Part shown: piece after piece, positions 32,925 through 41,068 of the stretch
Layout: each line of letters starts with the position of its first letter
Position numbering within the stretch: position 1 is the stretch's first letter
From: Bacillota bacterium
GTDB taxonomy: Bacteria > Bacillota > Clostridia > Christensenellales > Christensenellaceae
Direction: 5' to 3'
Assembly: GCA_023408315.1 (NCBI GenBank)
Contig: JAEYKI010000019.1
Coordinates: 62,001-126,000 of the forward strand
DNA: 64,000 nt
Notes under the pieces: model-generated
What the model was told of the DNA's origin: nothing
Seen by the model: only the letters and a program-made list of their open reading frames with translations
Database searches by the model: none
Made by a program: the position numbers and the translations under genes

Positions 32925-33649
32925 AGGTATACGTGGTAGGGATAGGACCAGGAGACGAACAGCAAATGACGCCCAGGGCAACGGAAGCGCTTGCGCGCAG
33001 CAATGTGATTGCCGGTTACGAAGGATACATACGTCTGATTCGGGACAAGTTTGCGGATAAGCGGTTCATTGCCACCGGAATGACAAAGGAACAGGACAGG
33101 TGCATGGCCGCGCTTGCGGAAGCGGCGGCGGGCAATACAGTCTCCATGGTTTGCAGCGGAGACGCTGGAATTTACGGCATGGCTGGCCTGATGCTGGAGC
33201 TTGCCCAAAGTTTTGAGGACATACAGGTTGAGGTGGTTCCCGGCGTTACGGCGGCCAGCAGCGGAGGCGCTCTTTTGGGCGCGCCCCTGGGGCACGACTT
33301 TGCCGTGATCAGCTTAAGCGACCTGCTGACGCCATGGGAAGTAATAGAAAAAAGGCTTAGGGCAGCCGCGCAGGCGGACTTTGCCGTTTGCCTGTACAAT
33401 CCTTCCAGCCACAAACGCAGCGGATACCTGAAAAAAGCGTGCGAAATTATTATGCAATACCGCAAGCCCGGCGCCATATGCGGCATAGCGCGCAATATAG
33501 GGCGTGAGGGCGAAAGTTATCGGGTTATAACGCTGGCGGAGCTCAAAGATACGGAGGTGGATATGTTTTCCACCGTGTTTATAGGAAATTCACAAACCAA
33601 AGAAATCGGCGGCCGCATGGTTACGCCCAGGGGATACCGTGATGTATAA
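32921..33649 (+). CDS. cbiH: cobalt-precorrin-3 C17-methyltransferase CbiH
   Basis: 242 residues; performs C17 methylation with ring contraction. Motifs: V-V-G-I-G-P-G near the start, C-S-G-D-A-G-I-Y-G-M-A at about 76-86, V-V-P-G-V-T-A-A and L-Y-N-P-S-S-H-K-R. ATG overlaps the hemA stop by four bases. Confidence 0.94.
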   Translation: MKVYVVGIGPGDEQQMTPRATEALARSNVIAGYEGYIRLIRDKFADKRFIATGMTKEQDRCMAALAEAAAGNTVSMVCSGDAGIYGMAGLMLELAQSFEDIQVEVVPGVTAASSGGALLGAPLGHDFAVISLSDLLTPWEVIEKRLRAAAQADFAVCLYNPSSHKRSGYLKKACEIIMQYRKPGAICGIARNIGREGESYRVITLAELKDTEVDMFSTVFIGNSQTKEIGGRMVTPRGYRDV

Positions 33650-34853
33650 GGTGCTGTTGTTTGCAGGCACAACAGAAGGGCGGCTGCTTGCCCGGTTTCT
33701 GGTGCAGCAGGGCGCGGAGGTGTGCGCGTGCGTGGCAACGGAATATGGAAAAGAAGCGCTGGAAAAACAGGACCGTTTGGCGGTAAGAACGGGGCGCCTA
33801 AGCGAGGGTGAGATGACCGTCTGCATGCTGGATTATGACTGCGTGGTGGACGCGACCCATCCGTATGCCACGCAGGTTTCTGCAAATATCCGTTCCGCCT
33901 GCCAGAAAACGGGCCGGGAATATATACGCGTAATCCGTGGGCAGCAGGACGCAGATAACTGTGTTTTTGTAAAAAGCGCCGCGGAAGCGGCAGGCTATCT
34001 TGCCAAAACGCAGGGGAACGTTTTGCTGGCAACGGGCAGCAAGGAACTGGCCGCTTATGCGGCGCTGCCCAAGGAGCGGCTGTATCCGCGCGTTCTTCCG
34101 GCAGAGGGAGCGGTTGAGCATTGCCGTAGCCTGGGGATTCCCGCCAAAAATATTATCTGCATGCAGGGGCCTTTCAGCGTGGAACTGAACCTGGCCATGC
34201 TGCGGCAGATGGACGCAAGCTATATGGTTACCAAGGATTCGGGCAGGGAAGGCGGTTTTACGGAAAAACTGCACGCGGCCAATATGGCGGGCGCAACGGT
34301 TGTTGTGATTGGCAGGCCTGCCTGCGAAGAAGGCGTAACGCTGGAAGCGGCCAAAAAATTGTTTGCGGGCAGGATTGGGGTGCGGCAGCAAAACATGTTT
34401 CCCATGTTTGTAAGCCTGGCGGGCAAAAACTGCATAGTGATTGGCGGGGGAATCATTGCGGAGCGCCGCGTGCGGACATTGCTGGAATTTGGATGCACGG
34501 TGCTTGTGGTGTCACCGGAGATATCGGACGGGCTCTGTGGTTTGCTGGAAAGAATATTATGGACGCAAAGGGAATACCGCATGGGCGACTGCAAAAACGC
34601 GGACATTGTATTGGCGGCAACCAGCGACAGGGCGGTGAACCACTGCGTTGCGGAAGAATGCGGGCAACTTGGCGTTCCGGTTAGCGTTGCGGACTGCCAC
34701 CGGGAATGCACGTTTTATTTCCCGGCAATTGTGCGGCAGGGCAACCTGATTGCAGGCATTATATCAAGCGATTGCGACCACGCCGCCGTTAAAAACGCGG
34801 CCAGGAGCATGCGGGAATGCCTTGCCAAAACAAATGGGGAGGGCGTGGAATGA
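33642..34853 (+). CDS. cbiJ: CbiJ (cobalt-precorrin-6A reductase) fused to precorrin-2 dehydrogenase
   Basis: 403 residues with two enzymes. Residues 1 to ~245 are CbiJ/CobK (F-A-G-T-T-E-G-R near the start, V-D-A-T-H-P-Y-A, V-T-K-D-S-G-R-E-G-G). From ~250 (F-P-M-F-V-S-L-A-G-K) a CysG N-terminal/Met8-type domain follows, with the NAD motif V-I-G-G-G-I-I-A-E-R-R. It oxidises precorrin-2 to sirohydrochlorin, the substrate of CbiX. The domains work at distant steps of the pathway, so the fusion is probably for co-expression rather than channelling. Start: ATG 33642 after AGGGG; a GTG stands one codon earlier. Confidence 0.92.
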   Translation: MYKVLLFAGTTEGRLLARFLVQQGAEVCACVATEYGKEALEKQDRLAVRTGRLSEGEMTVCMLDYDCVVDATHPYATQVSANIRSACQKTGREYIRVIRGQQDADNCVFVKSAAEAAGYLAKTQGNVLLATGSKELAAYAALPKERLYPRVLPAEGAVEHCRSLGIPAKNIICMQGPFSVELNLAMLRQMDASYMVTKDSGREGGFTEKLHAANMAGATVVVIGRPACEEGVTLEAAKKLFAGRIGVRQQNMFPMFVSLAGKNCIVIGGGIIAERRVRTLLEFGCTVLVVSPEISDGLCGLLERILWTQREYRMGDCKNADIVLAATSDRAVNHCVAEECGQLGVPVSVADCHRECTFYFPAIVRQGNLIAGIISSDCDHAAVKNAARSMRECLAKTNGEGVE

Positions 34854-35737
34854 AGGAAAAAATTGTGATTGGCAGCCGGGCGAGCAGGCTTGCTGTGCGG
34901 CAGGCTGTAATTGTGATGGAAAGCATCAGGAGCGCTTACCCGCATATTGAAATAAGTATGGAGACATTTGTGACCACGGGCGACAAAATACTGGACAAAA
35001 ACCTGGACCAGATAGGCGGCAAGGGCCTGTTTGTGCGGGAACTGGACCAGGCGCTGCTGGATGGGCGAATAGACGTTGCCGTGCACAGCTTAAAAGATAT
35101 GCCTATGGATACGCCCGGGGAGCTGCCCATTCTGGCGTATTCCGGGCGCGAGGATCCGCGGGACGCGCTTATTTTGCCGCGGGGAACCGGAGTCTGGGAT
35201 GGCAAGGGCGTTGTAGGGTGCTCCAGTGCAAGAAGAAAGCTGCAGCTAAAGAAATTATTCCCGAATGCAGTTGTTGGCGGTATCCGCGGCAACGTGCAGA
35301 CGCGCCTTGATAAGCTGGACCGCGGCGAATACGCGGCCCTGGTTCTTGCCTGCGCGGGCCTGAAAAGGCTTGATTTGGAAAACAGGATCAGCCGGGTGTT
35401 TGAGCCGGAGGAAATGCTGCCCGCGGCAGGGCAGGGGATACTGGCGGTGCAGGGCAGGCGGAGCGAGGGCTTTGAGGAACTGCTTGCGTGCGTAAACAAC
35501 GCGGAGGCGCAGGCCTGCGCCATTGCGGAGCGCGCGTTTGTGCGGGCGCTGGGCGGCGGGTGCACGGAGCCCGTGGCGGCTTTTGCGCGCATGAGCGGAA
35601 ATACTCTGCGCCTGGACGGATGGTATCTGGACGAAACAACAGGCAGGCAACCCTTGGGAAGCATAGAAGGAGACGCAACTGACGCTGAACGGCTGGGCCG
35701 GGTTCTTGCGGAAAGGCTGAAGGGTGCGTGCAAATGA
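34850..35737 (+). CDS. hemC: hydroxymethylbilane synthase HemC
   Basis: 295 residues; joins four porphobilinogens into hydroxymethylbilane. I-G-S-R-A-S-R-L-A near the start, V-H-S-L-K-D-M-P, C-S-S-A-R-R-K, and C238 in L-G-G-G-C-T-E-P-V as the attachment site of the dipyrromethane cofactor. ATGA overlap with cbiJ, same type of overlap with cobA-hemD. Confidence 0.96.
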   Translation: MKEKIVIGSRASRLAVRQAVIVMESIRSAYPHIEISMETFVTTGDKILDKNLDQIGGKGLFVRELDQALLDGRIDVAVHSLKDMPMDTPGELPILAYSGREDPRDALILPRGTGVWDGKGVVGCSSARRKLQLKKLFPNAVVGGIRGNVQTRLDKLDRGEYAALVLACAGLKRLDLENRISRVFEPEEMLPAAGQGILAVQGRRSEGFEELLACVNNAEAQACAIAERAFVRALGGGCTEPVAAFARMSGNTLRLDGWYLDETTGRQPLGSIEGDATDAERLGRVLAERLKGACK

Positions 35738-37236
35738 ACAACGCAGTGGGAAAAGTTTGGCTGGTTGGGGCAGGACCGGGAGACGCCGGGCTGTTTACAT
35801 TAAAAGGCGCGCAGGTGCTGGCCGAAGCGGATGTGGTGGTGTACGACCGGCTTGCCGGGCAGGAAGTGCTGGGTATGATGCCGGACGGAGCGCTTAAGAT
35901 AGACGTTGGAAAATGCGCCGGAAACCACCCCACGCCCCAGAATGAAATAAACAATATTTTGCTTGCGCATGCGCTTGAAGGCAAAAAGGTGGTGCGCCTG
36001 AAGGGCGGGGACCCCTTCCTGTTCGGGCGGGGCGGGGAAGAGCTGGAGCTGATTGCGGCAAACGGTATACCGTTTGAAGTAGTGCCCGGCATTACTTCTG
36101 CCATATCGGTTCCGGCGTACGCGGGCATTCCGGTTACGCACAGGGAGTATTGCTCCTCTGTGCATATCATTACCGGGCACGCAAAAACCGGCGGCACGGA
36201 AGGGATTCAATTTAAGGCTCTGGCGCAGGCGGGGGGCACGCTTGTGTTTTTGATGGGCCTCTCAAACCTGCGGGAGCTTTGCGCCGGTTTGATTGATGCG
36301 GGAATGCGGCCAAATATGCCCGCCGCCGTGCTGGAAAAAGGAACCACCGCCGCGCAACGGCGGGTGGTTTCCACATTGGAGGGTTTGCCTGACGAGGTTG
36401 TGCGGGAGAATATCCAGTCCCCCGCGATCATGGTGGTGGGGGAGGTGTGCGGCCTGGCGGAAAGCATGAGCTGGGCGGAGCAGCGCCCGCTGGCAGGGCT
36501 GCGGCTGGTGAATGTGCGGCCGGCTGGCCGGAATTCAACCCTCACGCAAATGCTGCGCAGCCGGGGCGCGGAGGTTGTGGAATACCCCTGCATCCGCACA
36601 ACCGCAATCGAGAATAACGGGGCCCTAAGCACCGCTTTTCGTGAGATCGGCGGCTACGAATGGATCGTTCTCACCAGCCCGTTTGGCGCGGAAGTGTTTT
36701 TTCAAAAACTGTGGGAAGCCGGGTTGGACGTGCGATGCCTGGCGGGCATCCGGCTTGCGGCCATCGGCAGCGCTACCGCCCGCGTCATAGAAGAACGCGG
36801 GATGCGCGTGGATTATGTTCCCGGGAAATACAGCGCAAAGGACCTGGGTCTTGGCCTGGCGGAACGTGCGGCGGGGCAAAAGGTGCTGATCGCACGCGCA
36901 AGGGAGGGCTCCCCCGAACTGTGCGCGGCGCTGGATGGGGCCGTTGCTTATGACGACGTTCCCCTGTATGAAACCGTGTATGAGCAAAGCGGCAACCCGG
37001 CGGCGAACGCGGCGGTGCGGGAAGGCGCGTTTGAGTATGTGCTGTTTACCAGTGCGTCCACCGTGCGGGGATTCGCCGCGGCGGCGGGCAGCCTGCAGGG
37101 CGTGAAAGCCGTATGTATTGGCGAAGAAACGGCCCGGCAGGCGCGGGAATTCAGCGTCCGGGTTTGGGTGGCGCAGAAAGCCACGCTGGAGAGCATGATC
37201 GAAACATTGATTGCACTGAAAAGTGAGGAGAAATAA
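35734..37236 (+). CDS. cobA-hemD: uroporphyrinogen-III C-methyltransferase / uroporphyrinogen-III synthase fusion (CobA-HemD)
   Basis: 500 residues. The N-terminal ~245 are SUMT: L-V-G-A-G-P-G-D-A-G-L-F-T-L-K-G, V-V-Y-D-R-L, R-L-K-G-G-D-P-F-L-F-G-R-G-G-E-E and P-G-I-T-S-A. The C-terminal ~245 are HemD, recognisable by I-V-L-T-S-P-F-G-A-E and V-L-F-T-S-A-S-T-V-R-G. It makes uroporphyrinogen III and methylates it to precorrin-2, the branch point to B12 and sirohaem. The fusion is common in Bacillota. ATG 35734 is preferred over GTG 35728 on ribosome-binding-site spacing. Confidence 0.95.
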   Translation: MNNAVGKVWLVGAGPGDAGLFTLKGAQVLAEADVVVYDRLAGQEVLGMMPDGALKIDVGKCAGNHPTPQNEINNILLAHALEGKKVVRLKGGDPFLFGRGGEELELIAANGIPFEVVPGITSAISVPAYAGIPVTHREYCSSVHIITGHAKTGGTEGIQFKALAQAGGTLVFLMGLSNLRELCAGLIDAGMRPNMPAAVLEKGTTAAQRRVVSTLEGLPDEVVRENIQSPAIMVVGEVCGLAESMSWAEQRPLAGLRLVNVRPAGRNSTLTQMLRSRGAEVVEYPCIRTTAIENNGALSTAFREIGGYEWIVLTSPFGAEVFFQKLWEAGLDVRCLAGIRLAAIGSATARVIEERGMRVDYVPGKYSAKDLGLGLAERAAGQKVLIARAREGSPELCAALDGAVAYDDVPLYETVYEQSGNPAANAAVREGAFEYVLFTSASTVRGFAAAAGSLQGVKAVCIGEETARQAREFSVRVWVAQKATLESMIETLIALKSEEK

Positions 37237-37240
37237 AGAC

Positions 37241-38224
37241 ATGGATTTGCTGAAAAGGCCCAGAAGGCTGCGCGGCAGCGCCGCCATTCGCGGCATGGTG
37301 CGGGAGACGCGCGTTTCAAAGTCCGCCTTGATATACCCCGTATTTGTGCGGGAAGGCAAAAACATCAGGGAAGAGATTGCCGCCATGCCGGGGCAGTACC
37401 GCTGCAGCCCGGACAAGCTGTGCGGGGAACTTGAAAATGTGCTGAAAGCAGGCGTAGGCAGCGTGATGCTGTTTGGCATTCCGGATCAAAAGGACGAGGC
37501 GGGCAGCGGTGCGTGGGCACAGGACGGCGTGGTGCAGCAGGCGCTGCAAATGGCCAAAAAGGAATTCCCGGAATTGCTGCTGGTAACGGACGTTTGCCTG
37601 TGCGAGTACACCAGCCACGGGCATTGCGGCATGCTGCGCGGGCAAAAGGTGGATAATGATTCCACACTGCCCTTGCTTGCAAAAACAGCCCTTTCCCATG
37701 TGCAGGCGGGCGCGGACATGGTTGCGCCCTCCGATATGATGGACGGCCGGGTGCTGGCGATCCGCCATGAGCTCGATCAAAACGGCTTTGCGGATATCCC
37801 CATCCTGTCCTATGCTGTGAAATACGCATCCTCTTTTTATGGGCCTTTCCGGGAGGCGGCGGGCAGTGCGCCTGCGTTTGGGGACCGGAAAAGCTACCAG
37901 ATGGATTTTCACAACAGCAAAGAAGCATTGAAGGAAGCCGCTTTGGATGTTGAGGAAGGCGCGGATATTTTGATGGTGAAGCCTGCGCTTGCGTACCTGG
38001 ATATTATCAGCCGTGTAGCTGAGCGGTTCTGCCTGCCCGTTGCGGCCTACAGCGTGAGCGGGGAATACGCCATGATCAAGGCGGCGGCGCGGGCCGGGTA
38101 CCTGGACGAGGCCGGAGCTGCGTGCGAATCCGCCGCGGCGGTGTTCCGGGCCGGAGCGGACATTCTGATTACCTATTACGCAAAGGAGCTGGCCGGATGG
38201 ATAGGCGAAGGGAGAATCGGATGA
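37241..38224 (+). CDS. hemB: porphobilinogen synthase HemB
   Basis: 327 residues; condenses two 5-aminolaevulinates. Zinc cysteines C119, C121 and C129 in D-V-C-L-C-E-Y-T-S-H-G-H-C-G mark a zinc-type enzyme. Schiff-base lysines K194 (Y-A-V-K-Y) and K247 (M-V-K-P). GAGGAG precedes the ATG by about ten bases. The gap to cobA-hemD is only four bases. Confidence 0.97.
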   Translation: MDLLKRPRRLRGSAAIRGMVRETRVSKSALIYPVFVREGKNIREEIAAMPGQYRCSPDKLCGELENVLKAGVGSVMLFGIPDQKDEAGSGAWAQDGVVQQALQMAKKEFPELLLVTDVCLCEYTSHGHCGMLRGQKVDNDSTLPLLAKTALSHVQAGADMVAPSDMMDGRVLAIRHELDQNGFADIPILSYAVKYASSFYGPFREAAGSAPAFGDRKSYQMDFHNSKEALKEAALDVEEGADILMVKPALAYLDIISRVAERFCLPVAAYSVSGEYAMIKAAARAGYLDEAGAACESAAAVFRAGADILITYYAKELAGWIGEGRIG

Positions 38225-39504
38225 CGCGGACGGATTTGTTTGAACGGGCAAAGAAAGTGATTCCGGGAGGGGTGAACAGCCCGGTACGCGCGTTTCTGTC
38301 CGTGGGCGGAACCCCCCGGTTTATCAAACGGGCGGAGGGTTCGCGCATTTGGGATGAAGACGGCAGGGAGTACACGGATTACGTAGGCTCCTGGGGCCCC
38401 ATGATTCTGGGCCATAACCATCCCGCCGTGCTGGAAGCGGCAAAAAAGGCGGCGGAGAACGGCTTGAGCTTTGGCGCTGCCACCCGCGCGGAGGTGGATA
38501 TGGCGGAACTGTTCTGCCAAATGGTTCCCTGTGCGCAGATGGTACGCATGGTGAACTCCGGAACCGAGGCCGTGATGAGCGCCCTGCGAGCGGCGCGCGG
38601 GTTCACGGGCAGGGACAAGATTATAAAGTTTGAGGGCTGCTACCACGGCCATTGCGATTCCATGCTGATAAAAGCCGGTTCCGGGCTGATGACAGGGGGC
38701 GTGCCCGCGAGCGGGGGCGTGCCTGCATCTGTTGCCGCGAATACGCTGTGTGCGGAATACAACAATTTAAAAAACGTGGAAACATTGTTTAAAGCAAATC
38801 CAAACAGCATAGCGGCTGTGATTGTGGAGCCTGTTGCCGCCAACATGGGCGTCGTTTCGCCCGAAGAAGGCTTTTTGCAAGGATTGAAAACCCTTTGCGA
38901 AAAATACGGCGCGCTGCTGATTTTTGACGAGGTGATCACCGGGTTCCGCCTGTCTGCCGGCGGAGCGCAGGAATACTGCGGCTTAACGCCCGATCTTGCA
39001 ACGTTTGGCAAGATTATCGGCGCGGGCATGCCGGTGGGCGCATACGCGGGGCGCAGGGAGATTATGGAGACCATCGCGCCCCTGGGCGAAGTGTACCAGG
39101 CGGGAACGCTTTCCGGCAACCCCGTGGCTATGGCCGCGGGAATGGCGCAGCTTTCCATTTTGCATGAAAACCCGCAGATATACGGCCATATCGGCCGCCT
39201 GGGCAACCGCCTGCGGGAGGGGCTTTTGAAAATAATACTGCGCCATATGGCGCAGGCAAGCGTAAGCGGCGTTGGATCTTTATCCTGCCTGTTTTTTACG
39301 CCCAACTGCCCGCGCAATTACGGCGAGGCGCTATGCGCAAACCGGCAGGCGTACGCAAAATATTTTCATTATATGCTGTCGCGCGGTATTTATTTGCCGC
39401 CCGCGCAGTTTGAGGCGCTGTTTATTTCTAACGCGCATACGGAAGCGGATATAGACAGTTTTTTGGATAGTACAGAATGTTATATAAGGGAGGAAAACCT
39501 TTGA
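38221..39504 (+). CDS. hemL: glutamate-1-semialdehyde 2,1-aminomutase HemL
   Basis: 427 residues, class III PLP aminotransferase fold. PLP lysine K264 in T-F-G-K-I-I-G-A-G-M-P; V-N-S-G-T-E-A-V-M-S and F-D-E-V-I-T-G-F-R are the other expected blocks. Gives 5-aminolaevulinate from the HemA product. ATGA overlap with hemB; TTGA overlap with cbiX. Confidence 0.97.
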   Translation: MTRTDLFERAKKVIPGGVNSPVRAFLSVGGTPRFIKRAEGSRIWDEDGREYTDYVGSWGPMILGHNHPAVLEAAKKAAENGLSFGAATRAEVDMAELFCQMVPCAQMVRMVNSGTEAVMSALRAARGFTGRDKIIKFEGCYHGHCDSMLIKAGSGLMTGGVPASGGVPASVAANTLCAEYNNLKNVETLFKANPNSIAAVIVEPVAANMGVVSPEEGFLQGLKTLCEKYGALLIFDEVITGFRLSAGGAQEYCGLTPDLATFGKIIGAGMPVGAYAGRREIMETIAPLGEVYQAGTLSGNPVAMAAGMAQLSILHENPQIYGHIGRLGNRLREGLLKIILRHMAQASVSGVGSLSCLFFTPNCPRNYGEALCANRQAYAKYFHYMLSRGIYLPPAQFEALFISNAHTEADIDSFLDSTECYIREENL

Positions 39505-39866
39505 CGGGAGTATTGGTGCTGGCGCATGGCAGCCGCAAAAATGATACGGAAATTACCATGGATAAAATTGTGGAGTATGTGCGGGAGGAACTCAGGATAG
39601 AGCTGATACAGGCGGCGTATATGGAATTCCGCAAAGTCAGCCTGGAATCCGGCTTGCTTGAACTGATGAACAAGGGCGCGGACGATATAAAGGTTGTTCC
39701 ATATTTTTTGTTTGACGGCGTGCATATCCGGGAGGATATACCGCAGGCGATCGATACGTTTAGGGAACAGCACCCGGAAGTGCGCGTTACAATGGGCGGC
39801 ACCCTGGGGCCGGACAAGCGGCTGGCGGGCGTGCTTGCCGACCGCATCCGGGAAGCGCTGCAATGA
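39501..39866 (+). CDS. cbiX: short sirohydrochlorin cobaltochelatase CbiX (CbiX-S type)
   Basis: 121 residues, half the length of standard CbiX, so it must act as a homodimer like the archaeal short form. L-A-H-G-S-R-K carries the first metal-site His, and F-L-F-D-G-V-H-I the second. Inserts Co(II) into sirohydrochlorin. TTG start: GGAGG lies seven bases before it, and the overlap with hemL follows the operon pattern. No CbiK is present. Nickel or iron insertion cannot be ruled out from sequence, but context favours cobalt. Confidence 0.88.
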   Translation: MTGVLVLAHGSRKNDTEITMDKIVEYVREELRIELIQAAYMEFRKVSLESGLLELMNKGADDIKVVPYFLFDGVHIREDIPQAIDTFREQHPEVRVTMGGTLGPDKRLAGVLADRIREALQ

Positions 39867-41068
39867 AAAGGCAGATACTGATTATTGGCTGCGGCATGGG
39901 CCGGGAGGACTCATTGACGGGCGAAGCCAGGGAGGCCATGCAGGGCTGCGATTGCCTGATAGGCGCGCCGCGGCTGCTGGAGGGCAGGGGTTTTGCGGCC
40001 AGCTACCCCTGTTCCAGAAACAATGATATATTGCAGGCGATAGAGGATCATCCGGAACATCGGAAAATCGGTGTGCTGGTCTCGGGCGACCCCGGCTTTT
40101 TCAGCGCGGCGCGGGAGCTTGCGGAAAAACTGGCGGAACACGAGGTGCGTGTGGTCAGCGGATTGAGTTCGCTTTCTTATTTCTGCGCAAAGCTGAAAAC
40201 GTCCTGGGAGGACGCTGCGGTGCTGAGCGTGCACGGCAGGCAGGCGGATGTGGCCGCGTTTGCCGGATCGCATGAAAAGGCGTTTATCCTCACGGGCGGC
40301 AGCCAGGACGCGGCTTGGGTGCTTGAACAGTTGTGCCAAAACGGGCTTGCCGGCAGCCGGGTGTTTGTGGGGCAAAACCTTGGATACCCCAACGAAAGGA
40401 TTACACAGGGAACAGCTGCGGAGCTGAACGGGCAAAAATTTGAGCCGTTGAGCGTGATGTTTATGCTGAACAGTGCCTGTGCGGTTGCGCCCGCGTTCGG
40501 CATCCCGGACAGTGAATTTTTGCGCGGGGATGTACCCATGACCAAGTTTGAGGTGCGGTGCGTATCCGTAGCCAGGCTGGGCATCTGCAAAACGGATACA
40601 ATATACGACATCGGCGCGGGCACCGGGTCCGTTTCCATAGAGATGGCGCGGCTGTCCAGCGCGGGCAGGGTATTCGCAATCGAACGGAAAAAAGAAGCCA
40701 TACAGCTTTTACATCAAAACAAAGAACAGTTTGGGGCCTATAACCTGACCGTTATTGAAGCGGAGGCCCCTGACGGGTTGGAGGCGCTGCCCCCGCCGGA
40801 TAAAGTATTCATAGGCGGGTCATCCGGCCGGATGGATGCAATTTTTGAAATCGTATTCAAAAAGAATCCTTCAGCAGCCATTGTGGTAAACGCGGTTACG
40901 CTTGAAACCCTCGCACAGGCGCAGGATTGTTTTAGAAAGTATGGAATGGAGCCGGAAATCACTCAAATTGCCGCTTCCCATATTAAGAAGGCGGGGGCGT
41001 ACCATATGCTCACGGGAGCAAACCCGGTGTTTATCATCAGCGGCAGGAGGGACGCACGTGCAAAATAA
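39863..41068 (+). CDS. cbiET: cobalt-precorrin-7 C5-methyltransferase / precorrin-6B C15-methyltransferase fusion (CbiE-CbiT)
   Basis: 401 residues. Residues 1-200 form CbiE (I-I-G-C-G-M-G near the start, V-S-G-D-P-G-F-F-S). Residues from ~205 form CbiT, a class I SAM methyltransferase with P-M-T-K-F-E-V-R, I-Y-D-I-G-A-G-T-G-S-V-S and F-I-G-G-S-S-G. It methylates C5 and C15 and decarboxylates the C12 acetate. The fused form corresponds to CobL. Overlaps cbiA by 11 bases. Confidence 0.95.
   Translation: MKRQILIIGCGMGREDSLTGEAREAMQGCDCLIGAPRLLEGRGFAASYPCSRNNDILQAIEDHPEHRKIGVLVSGDPGFFSAARELAEKLAEHEVRVVSGLSSLSYFCAKLKTSWEDAAVLSVHGRQADVAAFAGSHEKAFILTGGSQDAAWVLEQLCQNGLAGSRVFVGQNLGYPNERITQGTAAELNGQKFEPLSVMFMLNSACAVAPAFGIPDSEFLRGDVPMTKFEVRCVSVARLGICKTDTIYDIGAGTGSVSIEMARLSSAGRVFAIERKKEAIQLLHQNKEQFGAYNLTVIEAEAPDGLEALPPPDKVFIGGSSGRMDAIFEIVFKKNPSAAIVVNAVTLETLAQAQDCFRKYGMEPEITQIAASHIKKAGAYHMLTGANPVFIISGRRDARAK

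Noticed and set aside
33639..34853. CbiJ-dehydrogenase fusion as a frameshift artefact
   Set aside because: The reading frame is continuous, with a sensible linker at about residue 245-252 and intact domains on both sides.
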